From contig JARPUW010000314.1 of the NCBI GenBank assembly GCA_030533445.1, forward strand, positions 1-64,000: a DNA stretch of 64,000 nt. Direction: 5' to 3'. A program made the translations under genes and the position numbers. The DNA is from Cyprinodon diabolis (Eukaryota; Chordata; Actinopteri; Cyprinodontiformes; Cyprinodontidae). A model generated the notes under the pieces. That model was given only the letters and a program-made list of their open reading frames with translations, was not told where the DNA came from and searched no databases. Shown in pieces: positions 1 to 8,094 of the stretch (within the stretch, counting starts at the first letter, position 1; the number at the start of each line of letters is the position of its first letter).

Positions 1-438
1 GAGCAAAAACCGTAAAAGATATCTGAAAAATTCTTTCAGTGAAAGCAACATCTATCCTTTGTCTCAGACTGGGGTAACCTTCATGTCTGTAGGTCTTTCA
101 CAACCCAAAACGAAGCACAAACAAAATGGTTGGCCCACCTGCTCCTCCCTTTGTTTGAACTGCAGGACCTCACTCTCACTCACCTTTTAGCTGCTAAAGC
201 ACCCCTCCGAACAAACGACTGCTGAGTAAAAACCGTAAAAGGTATCTGAAAAATTCTTTTTATCTAAGCGACAGCTATATCTTGTCTTCAATTGGAGTAA
301 CTTTCATGGCTGTAGGTCATCTACAAACTGAATGGGAAGAGAAAGAAAAAGAAAAAACGTTTCATCACACCTAAGCTTCTAATTGAGCTAGCTGCAGCAG
401 GTCACTGTCACTCAGCTTTCAGGTGCTTAAAATGTCCT
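1..438 (+). repeat. Partial unit 0 (right end: module C tail and module D)
   Basis: The window opens inside module C, just after the ACGACTGCT of its head. Module D runs 207-438 and contains a 24-base purine-only run at 334-357. The part matches the right end of the other units, so the array extends to the left of the window. Confidence 0.95.
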
Positions 439-795
439 CCGAACAAACGACTGCTGAGCAAAAACCGTATGAGTTATTCAAAAAATTTTTTCACCGTGAG
501 CGTCAGTCATCCTTCGACTCCAACTATGCCAACTTTGGTGTATGTGTGTCATTCAGAAAATATTTATGACGAGTTTAAAACACATAGTCGGATTCGTTTT
601 TCTCCCCTCTTCTGCTCCAAAACCAATGAAAAACGGCTCTGATTTTCATCGACTTTAGGTCGGTCTGGAGGGTTTTTAAGGAAAAGTATTAATCCTACCG
701 TAATTCCGAAGATATTGTGTGGGTCCAGAGATTTCAGTCTACAAACTGACCAAAAATGGTGACTCTAGCTATAAATATGTGGCCGTGAGGGCGAG
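439..795 (+). repeat. Module A (first copy), ~357 bp
   Basis: Runs from CCGAACAAACGACTGCTGAG to GGCCGTGAGGGCGAG. Base by base it aligns to module B (2655-3012) almost without gaps, so the two are ancient duplicates inside the unit. It contains a TATAAAT at 770-776 that module B lacks (CCAAAT there) and the 12-mer TCTACAAACTGA at 738-749. In other units it sits at the unit starts listed for the array. Confidence 0.93.
770..776 (+). promoter_or_regulatory. TATA-like TATAAAT in module A (speculative)
   Basis: CTAGCTATAAATATGTGG occurs in every module A and is replaced by AGCTCCAAATATGTGG in every module B. If the array is transcribed, this is a candidate TATA element. No initiator, downstream gene or paired signal is seen, and short AT-rich matches are common by chance. 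Confidence 0.15.
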
Positions 796-1020
796 TTTAA
801 AATGTTTTTTTGTGTTTAAAAAACGCCTGCCTCACACTCTAGCTTTTCAGTTGCTCCACTCTAGCAGGCTGGATTTTGCTAAAACTTTGTGGCGCTTGAG
901 GTCTGATTATACAAAAACCGTAGCAGTTATCAACATACCGTCTTCAGTTTTAAATAGACGAAGGATTTATCTACAAACTGAGCTTCAAACTGTTTTTCTA
1001 GGTGAATGTATGCCGACACA
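796..1020 (+). repeat. A tail with degenerate module-head copy
   Basis: About 225 bp that follow module A in every unit but not module B. It contains CAAAAACCGTAGCAGTTATC (914-933), which resembles the CAAAAACCGTAAAAG part of the module heads, and a second TCTACAAACTGA at 970-981. It looks like a further, more decayed copy of the same ancestral module. I see no gene. One frame is open from a GTG near 719 to 1024 in all but one unit but has no useful ATG. Confidence 0.7.
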
Positions 1021-1258
1021 GTGAAGTGCTGTTTTTTATGCTTTTTTTTTCCTCTCCCCATTCATTTCCTATGGGGATTTTTTTGCGACGTTTTCGCTAA
1101 TAATTCGCAAACCTTCGGACTAATGAGAAAGTTTTATACAAGCACACATCACCCCATTGGTCCCGACGCGTGTGCCAACTTTGGGCCCGATCCGCCAAAC
1201 CGTGCGGGACTAGTTACGCGCCGAAGTTTTGGGTATACGGGAGAATTATAATAACTAG
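1021..1258 (+). other. Conserved linker without recognised function
   Basis: This stretch opens with T-rich runs (1033-1050) and then a mixed-composition segment to GGTATACGGGAG. It is among the most conserved parts of the unit: most units differ only by single bases such as the CGCGCC/CGTGCC change or the extra G of unit 1. No tRNA boxes, no long ATG frame and no transposon terminal repeat were recognised. Its sharp conservation may reflect homogenisation alone. Confidence 0.6.
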
Positions 1259-1278
1259 AAAATTTCTAAAGAAATTTT
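1259..1278. repeat. AT palindrome AAAATTTCT-AA-AGAAATTTT
   Basis: Perfect inverted repeat with 9-bp arms and a 2-bp centre, present in every unit directly after the VNTR site. In units with the VNTR it becomes the core of a longer palindrome because TGGCCCCCC then lies upstream to pair with GGGGGGCCA downstream. Confidence 0.9.
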
Positions 1279-1280
1279 GA

Positions 1281-1354
1281 GGGGGGCCACCTACTGCCCG
1301 TCTGGGGAACCGGGCCAATACGGCCCTGGCAAGTGACGTCGGGGCTCCCCAGAC
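1281..1354. repeat. GC-rich nested stem-loop
   Basis: GTCTGGGGA (1300-1308) pairs with TCCCCAGAC (1346-1354), and inside it GGGCC (1312-1316) pairs with GGCCC (1322-1326). It is present in all units. Units 11 and 12 carry GTCTTGGGA in the left arm, unit 16 turns the inner stem into a perfect 15-bp palindrome, and D-type units have GGAACAGGGCC. It could fold as RNA if transcribed or extrude as DNA; no known RNA family was recognised. Confidence 0.8.
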
Positions 1355-1524
1355 CAACTGCTTACGCCTTTGAGGGCTGCTGAGGGAAGGAAAGAGGGCA
1401 AGTTCATGGGTAAAGAGAGCTGTGTGCCACTTGTGCTGAAATCTGGGAAATAGACGTGCACAGCGTATGATGCACAAGGGTAATATGGGTTGTCCATATT
1501 GAAACACAGTGGGTAAAGCCCAGT
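1355..1524 (+). other. Linker between GC stem-loop and minisatellite
   Basis: About 170 bp of single-copy-per-unit sequence, purine-rich at first (GAGGGAAGGAAAGAGGGC) and ending in GGGTAAAGCCCAG or, in D-type units and unit 8, GGGTAAAGCTCAG. I see no gene or regulatory signal. It carries several bases that distinguish common-type from D-type units. Confidence 0.6.
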
Positions 1525-1735
1525 TGGCGGGCTTCGCCCGCCTGCGAGGAGCCATCTCAGTGAAGAAAAAAATCACCAATGGCGGGCTCTGCCCGCCTTC
1601 TAAGAGCCATTGCAGTGATGAAATCACCAATGGCGGGCTCCGCCCGCCTGCTAAGAGCCATTGCAGTGATGTAATCACCTTTGGCGGGCTCCGCCCGCCT
1701 TCTAAGAGCCATTGCAGTGATGAAATCACCAATGG
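1525..1735. repeat. 51-bp minisatellite, unit 1 (4 palindromes)
   Basis: The subunit is a 17-bp palindrome, GGCGGGCTCCGCCCGCC or close variants, plus about 34 bp containing AAGAGCCATTGCAGTGATG. Palindrome centres in order: TTCG, TCTG, TCCG, TCCG. The period is 51 bp, a multiple of three, so several frames stay open on both strands. The 27-bp short subunit present in most units is missing. Confidence 0.95.
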
Positions 1736-1776
1736 CAATGAGCAATATGCCAGAATGTATGAGTGTGTATAAGGAA

Positions 1777-2075
1777 GAGGCTTTTATTCTGTAGAGTCCT
1801 TGTAGTCTTATTTTGAAAGTCTATCATGAATGTGCATCAAAAGATGGGTCACGCCCAGCAGTGATATAGAATCCATTTCCAAATGTTAAATCACTGGTTT
1901 TCCATGTTATTAGGTGAATAGTTGCTGTATTACAGAGTAAATGGGAGACTTTTATTGTGAAATTTGCTCTGGGGTGTGTTTTGAAAAGGTCACTAGAGTC
2001 TAATAAAAACAACCTGGAAGAGTTTGGGTCATAATGTTGAGCCATTTGCATCAATTAATGCATTACTATAATCTA
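1777..2075 (+). repeat. Segment E1 (~299 bp)
   Basis: First of three related segments beginning GAGGCTTTTATT.TGTAG and continuing GTCTTATTTTGAAAGTC. It shares with E2 the blocks GTTAAATCACT, CCATGTTATTAGG, TGAAATTTGCT, GGTGTGTTTT and GAGTTTGGGTCATAATG. It contains AATAAA at 2002-2007. Units alternate between CTCTGGGG and CTCTGGG here. Confidence 0.9.
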
Positions 2076-2365
2076 GAGGCTTTATTTTGTAGGGTCCCTG
2101 GAGTCTTATTTTGAAAGTCCAACAGAGTTGTGTTTATAGAAAATGTTCAGACCCGTCAATGATAGTTGATTACTTTCCAATCGTTAAATCACTCTTTTTC
2201 CATGTTATTAGGGCAGTAGATGAAGCGGAAATGGGAGGCTTTTATTTTGAAATTTGCTATAGGGTGTGTTTTAAACAGTCTCCTAGAGTCTATTCTCTAA
2301 AACGGGGTTGAGTTTGGGTCATAATGTTGAGCCATATAGGGCAATAAATATATGTAAAAAATATA
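2076..2365 (+). repeat. Segment E2 (~290 bp)
   Basis: Second related segment, aligned with E1 along its whole length with substitutions and small gaps. It ends GAGCCATATAGGGCAATAAA (AATAAA at 2343-2348). It starts GAGGCTTTATTTTG in unit 1, one T shorter than in the other units. Confidence 0.9.
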
Positions 2366-2540
2366 GAGGCTTTTATTTTGTAGGGTCCCTGGAGTCTTAT
2401 TTTGAAAGTCTATCAGTGCTGAGTGGCAAGGGAAGTGTCATGGACAGCAGTCATATAGTATCCATTTCCCAATGTTAAATCAGTCCTTTCACCCTCCATT
2501 AGATTAATATGTGCTGTTTAAAACAGCAGAGGTAAAATCT
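2366..2540 (+). repeat. Segment E3 (truncated, ~175 bp)
   Basis: Third copy, aligned with E1/E2 from GAGGCTTTTATTTTGTAGGG through AATGTTAAATCAGT and CATTAGATTAATATGTGCTG to about GAGGTAAAAT, then the similarity stops. It contains the short palindrome GCTGTTTAAAACAGC. Confidence 0.85.
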
Positions 2541-2654
2541 GTTTGAAGCTTGGTAACCTTGACAACGCTTAACGAGCCTCTCACTGACACAGACAACAGC
2601 TGCACTCACTATTGGTTTCTTCTTCCCAGGCTTTTTTGTATGGGAAGAACGGCA
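2541..2654 (+). other. Short linker E3 to module B
   Basis: About 114 bp leading into module B. It includes a pyrimidine run ending in CAG (TTTCTTCTTCCCAG) that resembles a splice acceptor, but no exon structure follows. No other signal is seen. Confidence 0.5.
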
Positions 2655-3012
2655 CCGAACAAACGACTACTGATCAAAAACCGTATGAGTTATTCAAAAA
2701 ACATTTTCACCATGAGCATCAGCAATCCTTCGACTCCAACTATACCAACTTTGGTGTATGTGTGTCATTCAGAAAAATATTTATGACGAGTTGAAAACAC
2801 ATAGTCTGATTCGTTTCTCTCCCATCTTCAGCTCAAAAAGAATAGAGAAAGGCTGAAACTCTCATCGACTTTAGGTTGGTCTGGAGGGTTTTTAAGGAAA
2901 AGTATTAATCCTACCGTAATTCCGAAGACATTGTGTGAGTCCAGAGGTTTCAGTCTACAAACTGACCAAAAATGGTGACTGTAGCTCCAAATATGTGGCC
3001 GTGAGGGCGAGA
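2655..3012 (+). repeat. Module B (paralogue of module A), ~358 bp
   Basis: Starts CCGAACAAACGACTACTGATC and ends GGCCGTGAGGGCGAG like module A, with shared landmarks CTTCGACTCCAACTAT, ATTTATGACGAGTT, TTAATCCTACCGTAATTCC and TCTACAAACTGA (2954-2965). In the translated frame open in both, all A-to-B differences I checked over about 45 codons change the amino acid, which argues against protein selection. The equivalent in other units lies 2.2 to 2.5 kb after each unit start. Confidence 0.92.
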
Positions 3013-3124
3013 ATAAGATGTTTGATCTTAAAAAAATGGCCGCCTCACACTAAGATTTCAGCAGCTGCACTCTAGCAGGCTGCTGCAGAAGCTAACTGTC
3101 AGCTAGCTTCCAGGTGCTTACCCT
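3013..3124 (+). other. Linker B to C
   Basis: About 112 bp, from AATAAGATGTTTGATC to AGCTTCCAGGTGCTTACCCT. It contains CTCTAGCAGGCTGCTGCAG and the palindromic AGCTAGCT. It is related to the A tail (CTCTAGCAGGCTGG) and to the bases before module A (CTTTCAGGTGCTTA), supporting a common ancestor for the module spacers. Confidence 0.65.
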
Positions 3125-3347
3125 CCGAACAAACGACTGCTGAGCAAAAACCGTAAAAGATATCTGAAAAATTCTTTCAGTGAAAGCAACATCTATCCTT
3201 TGTCTCAGACTGGGGTAACCTTCATGTCTGTAGGTCTTTCACAACCCAAAACGAAGCACAAACAAAATGGTTGGCCCACCTGCTCCTCCCTTTGTTTGAA
3301 CTGCAGGACCTCACTCTCACTCACCTTTTAGCTGCTAAAGCACCCCT
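3125..3347 (+). repeat. Module C (short module, ~223 bp)
   Basis: Begins with the common head CCGAACAAACGACTGCTGAG and CAAAAACCGTAAAAGATATC, then diverges. It shares with module D the pattern TATCTGAAAAATTCTTT, then GGGTAACCTTCATGTCTGTAG (C) against GGAGTAACTTTCATGGCTGTAG (D). Confidence 0.88.
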
Positions 3348-3579
3348 CCGAACAAACGACTGCTGAGTAAAAACCGTAAAAGGTATCTGAAAAATTCTTT
3401 TTATCTAAGCGACAGCTATATCTTGTCTTCAATTGGAGTAACTTTCATGGCTGTAGGTCATCTACAAACTGAATGGGAAGAGAAAGAAAAAGAAAAAACG
3501 TTTCATCACACCTAAGCTTCTAATTGAGCTAGCTGCAGCAGGTCACTGTCACTCAGCTTTCAGGTGCTTAAAATGTCCT
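3348..3579 (+). repeat. Module D (short module, ~232 bp)
   Basis: Begins with the same head (GAGTAAAAACC rather than GAGCAAAAACC), has TCTACAAACTGA at 3461-3472, and a 24-base purine-only run just after it. In C-type units the 12-mer reads TCTACAACCTGA. The module runs directly into the next module A. Confidence 0.88.
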
Positions 3580-6500
3580 CCGAACAAACGACTGCTGAGC
3601 AAAAACCGTATGAGTTATTCAAAAAATTTTTTCACCGTGAGCGTCAGTCATCCTTCGACTCCAACTATGCCAACTTTGGTGTATGTGTGTCATTCAGAAA
3701 AATATTTATGACGAGTTTAAAACACATAGTCTGATTCGTTTTTCTCCCCTCTTCTGCTCCAAAACCAATGAAAAACGGCTCTGATTTTCATCGACTTTAG
3801 GTCGGTCTGGAGGGTTTTTAAGGAAAAGTATTAATCCTACCGTAATTCCGAAGATATTGTGTGGGTCCAGAGATTTCAGTCTACAAACTGACCAAAAATG
3901 GTGACTCTAGCTATAAATATGTGGCCGTGAGGGCGAGTTTAAAATGTTTTTTTGTGTTTAAAAAACGCCTGCCTCACACTCTAGCTTTTCAGTTGCTCCA
4001 CTCTAGCAGGCTGGATTTTGCTAAAACTTTGTGGCGCTTGAGGTCTGATTATACAAAAACCGTAGCAGTTATCAACATACCGTCTTCAGTTTTAAATAGA
4101 CGAAGGATTTATCTACAAACTGAGCTTCAAACTGTTTTTCTAGGTGAATGTATGGCGACACAGTGAAGTGCTGTTTTTTATGCTTTTTTTTTCCTCTCCC
4201 CATTCATTTCCTATGGGATTTTTTTGCGACGTTTTCGCTAATAATTCGCAAACCTTCGGACTAATGAGAAAGTTTTATACAAGCACACATCACCCCATTG
4301 GTCCCGACGCGTGTGCCAACTTTGGGCCCGATCCGCCAAACCATGCGGGACTAGTTACGCGCCGAAGTTTTGGGTATACGGGAGAATTATAATAACTAGA
4401 AAATTTCTAAAGAAATTTTGAGGGGGGCCACCTACTGCCCGTCTGGGGAACCGGGCCAATACGGCCCTGGCAAGTGACGTCGGGGCTCCCCAGACCAACT
4501 GCTTACGCCTTTGAGGGCTGCTGAGGGAAGGAAAGAGGGCAAGTTCATGGGCAAAGAGAGCTGTGTGCCACTTGTGCTGAAATCTGGGAAATAGACGTGC
4601 ACAGAGTATGATGCACAAGGGTAATATGGGTTGTCCATATTGAAACACAGTGGGTAAAGCCCAGTTGGCGGGCTTCGCCCGCCTGCTAGGAGCCATCTCA
4701 GTGAAGAAAAAAATCACCAATGGCGGGCTCTGCCCGCCTTCTAAGAGCCATTGCAGTGATGAAATCACCTGCTAAGAGCCATTGCAGTGATGTAATCACC
4801 TTTGGCGGGCTCCGCCCGCCTGTTACCATTGGCGGGCTCCGCCCGCCTTCTAAGAGCCATTGCAGTGATGAAATCACCAATGGCAATGAGCAATATGCCA
4901 GAATGTATGAGTGTGTATAAGGAAGAGGCTTTTATTCTGTAGAGTCCTTGTAGTCTTATTTTGAAAGTCTATCATGAATGTGCATCAAAAGATGGGTCAC
5001 GCCCAGCAGTGATATAGAATCCATTTCCAAATGTTAAATCACTGGTTTTCCATGTTATTAGGTGAATAGTTGCTGTATTACAGAGTAAATGGGAGACTTT
5101 TATTGTGAAATTTGCTCTGGGGTGTGTTTTGAAAAGGTCACTAGAGTCTAATAAAAACAACCTGGAAGAGTTTGGGTCATAATGTTGAGCCATTTGCATC
5201 AATTAATGCATTACTATAATCTAGAGGCTTTTATTTTGTAGGGTCCCTGGAGTCTTATTTTGAAAGTCCAACAGAGTTGTGTTTATAGAAAATGTTCAGA
5301 CCCGTCAATGATAGTTGATTACTTTCCAATCGTTAAATCACTCTTTTTCCATGTTATTAGGGCAGTAGATGAAGCGGAAATGGGAGGCTTTTATTTTGAA
5401 ATTTGCTATAGGGTGTGTTTTAAACAGTCTCCTAGAGTCTATTCTCTAAAACGGGGTTGAGTTTGGGTCATAATGTTGAGCCATATAGAGCAATAAATAT
5501 ATGTAAAAAATATAGAGGCTTTTATTTTGTAGGGTCCCTGGAGTCTTATTTTGAAAGTCTATCAGTGCTGAGTGGCAAGGGAAGTGTCATGTACAGCAGT
5601 CATATAGTATCCATTTCCCAATGTTAAATCAGTCCTTTCACCCTCCATTAGATTAATATGTGCTGTTTAAAACAGCAGAGGTAAAATCTGTTTGAAGCTT
5701 GGTAACCTTGACAACGCTTAACGAGCCTCTCACTGACACAGACAACAGCTGCACTCACTATTGGTTTCTTCTTCCCAGGCTTTTTTGTATGGGAAGAACG
5801 GCACCGAACAAACGACTACTGATCAAAAACCGTATGAGTTATTCAAAAAACATTTTCACCATGAGCATCAGCAATCCTTCGACTCCAACTATACCAACTT
5901 TGGTGTATGTGTGTCATTCAGAAAAATATTTATGACGAGTTGAAAACACATAGTCTGATTCGTTTTTCTCCCATCTTCAGCTCAAAAAGAATGGAGAAAG
6001 GCTGAAACTCTCATCCACTTTAGGTTGGTCTGGAGGGTTTTTAAGGCAAAGTATTAATCCTACCGTAATTCCGAAGACATTGTGTGAGTCCAGAGGTTTC
6101 AGTCTACAAACTGACCAAAAATGGTGACTGTAGCTCCAAATATGTGGCCGTGAGGGCGAGAATAAGATGTTTGATCTTAAAAAATGGCCGCCTCACACTA
6201 AGATTTCAGCAGCTGCACTCTAGCAGGCTGCTGCAGAAGCTAACTGTCAGCTAGCTTCCAGGTGCTTACCCTCCGAACAAACGACTGCTGAGCAAAAACC
6301 GTAAAAGATATCTGAAAAATTCTTTCAGTGAAAGCAACATCTATCCTTTGTCTCAGACTGGGGTAACCTTCATGTCTGTAGGTCTTTCACAACCCAAAAC
6401 GAAGCACAAACAAAATGGTTGGCCCACCTGCTCCTCCCTTTGTTTGAACTGCAGGACCTCACTCTCACTCACCTTTTAGCTGCTAAAGCACCCCTCCGAA

Positions 6501-6727
6501 CAAACGACTGCTGAGTAAAAACCGTAAAAGGTATCTGAAAAATTCTTTTTATCTAAGCGACAGCTATATCTTGTCTTCAATTGGAGTAACTTTCATGGCT
6601 GTAGGTCATCTACAAACTGAATGGGAAGAGAAAGAAAAAGAAAAAACGTTTCATCACACCTAAGCTTCTAATTGAGCTAGCTGCAGCAGGTCACTGTCAC
6701 TCAGCTTTCAGGTGCTTAAAATGTCCT
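3580..6727 (+). repeat. Macrosatellite unit 2 (3,148 bp)
   Basis: Complete unit without the hairpin VNTR. Diagnostic bases: TATGGCGAC near 4152, CCATGCGGG near 4342, CAGAGTATG near 4603, GTACAGCAG near 5591, and in module B the combination CTCATCCAC plus AAGGCAAAG (6012-6052). Unit 11, about 29.1 kb downstream, has the same set, so the two are close relatives. One minisatellite palindrome is cleanly deleted near 4769. Confidence 0.97.
4667..4884. repeat. 51-bp minisatellite, unit 2 (4 palindromes, one deleted)
   Basis: Palindrome centres TTCG, TCTG, [deleted], TCCG, TCCG. At about 4769 AATCACC joins directly to TGCTAAGAGCC: 20 bases, exactly AAT plus one palindrome, are missing. The last two palindromes are linked by TGTTACCATT, forming the 27-bp short subunit. 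Confidence 0.93.
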
Positions 6728-6948
6728 CCGAACAAACGACTGCTGAGCAAAAACCGTATGAGTTATTCAAAAAATTTTTTCACCGTGAGCGTCAGTCATC
6801 CTTCGACTCCAACTATGCCAACTTTGGTGTATGTGTGTCATTCAGAAAAATATTTATGACGAGTTTAAAACACATAGTCGGATTCGTTTTTCTCCCCTCT
6901 TCTGCTCCAAAACCAATGAAAAACGGCTCTGATTTTCATCGACTTTAG
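6721..6948 (+). other. 75-codon ATG frame in module A (probably not a gene)
   Basis: The only recurring frame in module A with an ATG start in reasonable context (AAAATGT). It reads through module A to TAG and begins MSSEQTTAEQKPYELFKKFF. It is open in units 3, 4, 9, 11, 12, 13, 16 and 19 (ATGs at 6721, 9931, 26069, 32681, 35852, 38942, 48693, 58306). In the other units a TGA (AGTCTGATTCG instead of AGTCGGATTCG) or, in unit 1, a one-base deletion stops it. No protein family is recognised. Mixed open and closed copies, and amino-acid-changing differences from module B, argue against a protein. Confidence 0.3.
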
Positions 6949-7540
6949 GTCGGTCTGGAGGGTTTTTAAGGAAAAGTATTAATCCTACCGTAATTCCGAA
7001 GATATTGTGTGGGTCCAGAGATTTCAGTCTACAAACTGACCAAAAATGGTGACTCTAGCTATAAATATGTGGCCGTGAGGGCGAGTTTAAAATGTTTTTT
7101 TGTGTTTAAAAAACGCCTGCCTCACACTCTAGCTTTTCAGTTGCTCCACTCTAGCAGGCTGGATTTTGCTAAAACTTTGTGGCGCTTGAGGTCTGATTAT
7201 ACAAAAACCGTAGCAGTTATCAACATACCGTCTTCAGTTTTAAATAGACGAAGGATTTATCTACAAACTGAGCTTCAAACTGTTTTTCTAGGTGAATGTA
7301 TGCCGACACAGTGAAGTGCTGTTTTTTATGCTTTTTTTTTCCTCTCCCCATTCATTTCCTATGGGATTTTTTTGCGACGTTTTCGCTAATAATTCGCAAA
7401 CCTTCGGACTAATGAGAAAGTTTTATACAAGCACACATCACCCCATTGGTCCCGACGCGTGTGCCAACTTTGGGCCCGATCCGCCAAACCGTGCGGGACT
7501 AGTTACGCGCCGAAGTTTTGGGTATACGGGAGAATTATAA

Positions 7541-7610
7541 TAATAATAATACGCGGAATAAATATGTGCAATAGTAGTAGGTGGGCCATGCCTTCGGCAT
7601 GTGGCCCCCC
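7541..7610 (+). repeat. (AAT)n/hairpin VNTR, unit 3 (1 copy)
   Basis: AAT run followed by a 60-bp core (7551-7610) from ACGCGGAATAAATATG to TGGCCCCCC. The core holds the hairpin CATGCC-TTC-GGCATG. The core end TGGCCCCCC (7602-7610) pairs with GGGGGGCCA at 7639-7647. Confidence 0.93.
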
Positions 7611-7647
7611 AACTAGAAAATTTCTAAAGAAATTTTGAGGGGGGCCA
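7602..7647. repeat. Extended palindrome at VNTR edge (complete form)
   Basis: Outer arms TGGCCCCCC (7602-7610) and GGGGGGCCA (7639-7647), inner arms AAAATTTCT (7617-7625) and AGAAATTTT (7628-7636). Only units with at least one VNTR core have the outer left arm. The same arrangement ends about 37 bp after each VNTR in units 5, 7, 9, 13, 14 and 16. Confidence 0.9.
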
Positions 7648-7883
7648 CCTACTGCCCGTCTGGGGAACAGGGCCAATACGGCCCTGGCAAGTGATGTCGG
7701 GGCTCCCCAGACCAACTGCTTACGCCTTTGAGGGCTGCTGAGGGAAGGAAAGAGGGCTAGGTCATGGGCAAAGAGAGCTGTGTGCCACTTGTGCTGAAAT
7801 CTGGGAAATAGACGTGCACAGCGTATGATGCAAAAGGGTAATATGGGTTGTCCATATTGAACCGCAGTGGGTAAAGCTCAGTT

Positions 7884-8094
7884 GGTGGGCTCCGCCCGCC
7901 TGCTAGGAGCCCTTGCAGCGATGAAAAAAATCACCAATGGCGGGCTCTGCCCGCCTGCTAAGAGCCATTGCAGTGATGAAATCACCAATGGCGGGCTCCG
8001 CCCGCCTTCTAAGAGCCATTGCAGTGATGAAATCACCAATGGCGGGCTCCGCCCGCCTTCTAAGAGCCATTGCAGTGATGAAATTACAAATGGC
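7884..8094. repeat. 51-bp minisatellite, unit 3 (4 palindromes, D-type)
   Basis: First palindrome is GGTGGGCTCCGCCCGCC, followed by TGCTAGGAGCCCTTGCAGCG; later centres are TCTG, TCCG, TCCG. It ends AATTACAAATGGC rather than AATCACCAATGGC. There is no 27-bp subunit. Confidence 0.95.

Larger units (their letters stand above)
439..3579 (+). repeat. Macrosatellite unit 1 (3,141 bp; reference unit)
   Basis: Complete unit, used here to describe the parts. Private marks: one A missing in the A run near 556-560 of module A, which shifts the frame relative to other copies; one extra G near 1071-1075 (four Gs where other units have three); and GCGAGGAGCC instead of GCTAGGAGCC in the first minisatellite subunit. 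The hairpin VNTR is absent (only ATAATAACTAG before the AT palindrome). Segment E1 carries the CTCTGGGG form. Module A carries the CGG form (AGTCGGATTCG). Confidence 0.97.

Noticed and set aside
1210..1245. CENP-B box in the linker (TTTTGGGTATACGGG region)
   Set aside because: The TTCG half of the core is replaced by TTTT; only seven of the nine key bases fit, which is too weak to call.
1380..1402. CTCF site (AAAGAGGGCAAG)
   Set aside because: Only part of the core fits, the 5' CCA part does not, and D-type units change the match further.
1521..1600. Rho-independent terminators (GGCGGGC...GCCCGCC hairpins)
   Set aside because: Hairpins are tandemly repeated without following T runs and there are no upstream genes; the context is eukaryotic satellite DNA.
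1521..1735. CRISPR array
   Set aside because: The 51-bp period has no unique spacers: the interval between palindromes is itself repeated, copy number is only 3 to 5, and there are no cas genes or prokaryotic genes.
1824..2054. 76-codon minus-strand ATG frame across E1
   Set aside because: It is open only in units with CTCTGGGG and frameshifted in those with CTCTGGG, so it follows a one-base indel that varies freely.
2002..2348. AATAAA polyadenylation signals in E1 and E2
   Set aside because: The hexamer is expected by chance in AT-rich DNA; no transcription unit can be tied to it.
2628..2632. Splice acceptor (pyrimidine run then CAG) before module B
   Set aside because: No donor, no coding exon downstream and no matching transcript signal; such tracts are common by chance.
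2550..2794. Short plus-strand frames of 60 and 78 codons over module B
   Set aside because: Both rely on TTG starts, overlap each other in different frames and recur only because units are near copies. No family is recognised.
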